A stretch of DNA of 41,809 bases, taken from Streptacidiphilus carbonis. GTDB lineage: Bacteria > Actinomycetota > Actinomycetes > Streptomycetales > Streptomycetaceae. Position 1 is the first letter of the stretch; every line of letters begins with the position of its first letter. The position numbers and the translations under genes were made by a program. The notes beneath the pieces were generated by a model, which ran no database searches, was not told the origin of the DNA, and worked only from the letters and a program-made list of their open reading frames with translations. The stretch is from the NCBI RefSeq assembly GCF_000787775.1, contig NZ_BBPM01000035.1, positions 1 through 41,809 on the forward strand. Reading direction: 5' to 3'. Of this stretch, positions 41,414 to 41,809 are shown piece after piece.

Positions 41414-41809
41414 TCAGCGGCGGGCGGCGGCGTAGGCGCGCACGTCGGCGACGCTCCACCAGCTGCCGCTGGCGGCGGTCAGGGTGAGCCGTACATAGCG
41501 CGTGGCCCGGCCGTCCAGGTCCACCGCGGTGAACTGGCCGGTGCCCTGGGCCGCCGATCCGACGGGGGCCCAGTGCTCGCCGTCGGTGCTGGTGGTGACG
41601 GTGTATCCGCGCGGGTAGTCGCCGGTGGAGGCGCCGGTGTCGAAGACGACCTGCTGCGGGCGCTGCACCTTGCCGAGGTCGACCTGCAGGTACTGGCCGG
41701 GGGCCTGCGCGGTGCCGGAGGAGAAGCGGGTGCTCGCGTCGTCGTCGACGGCGTCGGCCGCCACGTCGGTCGTGCTGCTGGTACTGGCGGTGGGGCTCCA
41801 TCCGTCGGG
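41414..41809 (-). CDS. C-terminal end of a discoidin (F5/8 type C) domain protein, truncated by the window
   Basis: An open frame enters from the right edge and stops at 41414, giving 131 residues. It is a discoidin-type module: AVDDDASTRFSSG, YLQVDLGKVQRPQQVVFDTG, GYTVTTSTDGEHWAPVG and TRYVRLTLTAASGSWWSVAD. Such modules usually end large secreted glycoside hydrolases and bind sugars. The catalytic part is outside the window. The pattern is the common F5/8 type and clearly different from the modules on the rhamnosidases. The 187 bases between it and nadK hold no feature I can support. Confidence 0.85.
   Translation of the reverse strand, partial: PDGWSPTASTSSTTDVAADAVDDDASTRFSSGTAQAPGQYLQVDLGKVQRPQQVVFDTGASTGDYPRGYTVTTSTDGEHWAPVGSAAQGTGQFTAVDLDGRATRYVRLTLTAASGSWWSVADVRAYAAARR

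Overview
The window comes from a high-GC actinomycete, most likely a member of the Streptomycetaceae (Streptomyces, Kitasatospora or Streptacidiphilus type). The basis is the very high GC content and third-position GC bias, HrdB-type promoters (TTGACG / TAGATT), two Methyltransf_19 (DUF574) proteins, an ECF42-type sigma factor with a DGPF/YCII partner, and a teichoic-acid-type glycosyltransferase. I see no rRNA, tRNA, CRISPR array, insertion sequence or phage gene.

Layout. (1) 1-1990, minus: N-terminal part of a large family 2 glycosyltransferase of the kind fused to a CDP-glycerol glycerophosphotransferase; it runs off the left edge. (2) 2708-10608, plus: L-rhamnose catabolic operon rhaI - rhaEW - rhaB - lutA - lutB - lutC, with a clear promoter, a LacI-type operator and a strong terminator. 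(3) 10780-17231, plus: rhamnose ABC importer (ATPase, two permeases, lipoprotein), L-rhamnose mutarotase and a LacI-family regulator. (4) 17263-26952, plus: three exported GH78-like alpha-L-rhamnosidases carrying shared accessory modules, closed by a hairpin lying between convergent genes. (5) 26931-28807: a divergent LysR regulator / short-chain dehydrogenase pair. (6) 28862-33780: two paralogous SAM methyltransferases flanking a membrane PP2C phosphatase, a small MscS channel, a STAS protein, a truncated aldo/keto reductase remnant and msrA. (7) 33800-41809, minus: bifunctional penicillin-binding protein, an unidentified protein, an MFS transporter, the ECF42 sigma factor with its DGPF/YCII partner, NAD kinase, and the C-terminal end of a discoidin-domain protein running off the right edge.

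How the core works together. Secreted rhamnosidases free L-rhamnose from plant or microbial glycans. The ABC importer brings it in, the mutarotase supplies the right anomer, and RhaI, RhaB and the RhaEW aldolase yield dihydroxyacetone phosphate plus L-lactaldehyde. The RhaEW dehydrogenase domain oxidises lactaldehyde to L-lactate, and LutABC takes L-lactate to pyruvate. The window therefore encodes a complete route from polymer to pyruvate. A recurring palindrome close to TGAAACGTTTCA lies just downstream of three near-identical promoters, with further copies upstream of two of them, and is the likely operator of the LacI protein encoded in the cluster. The most novel features are this operator array with possible DNA looping, and the way discoidin-like binding modules have been inserted inside structural domains of two of the rhamnosidases.
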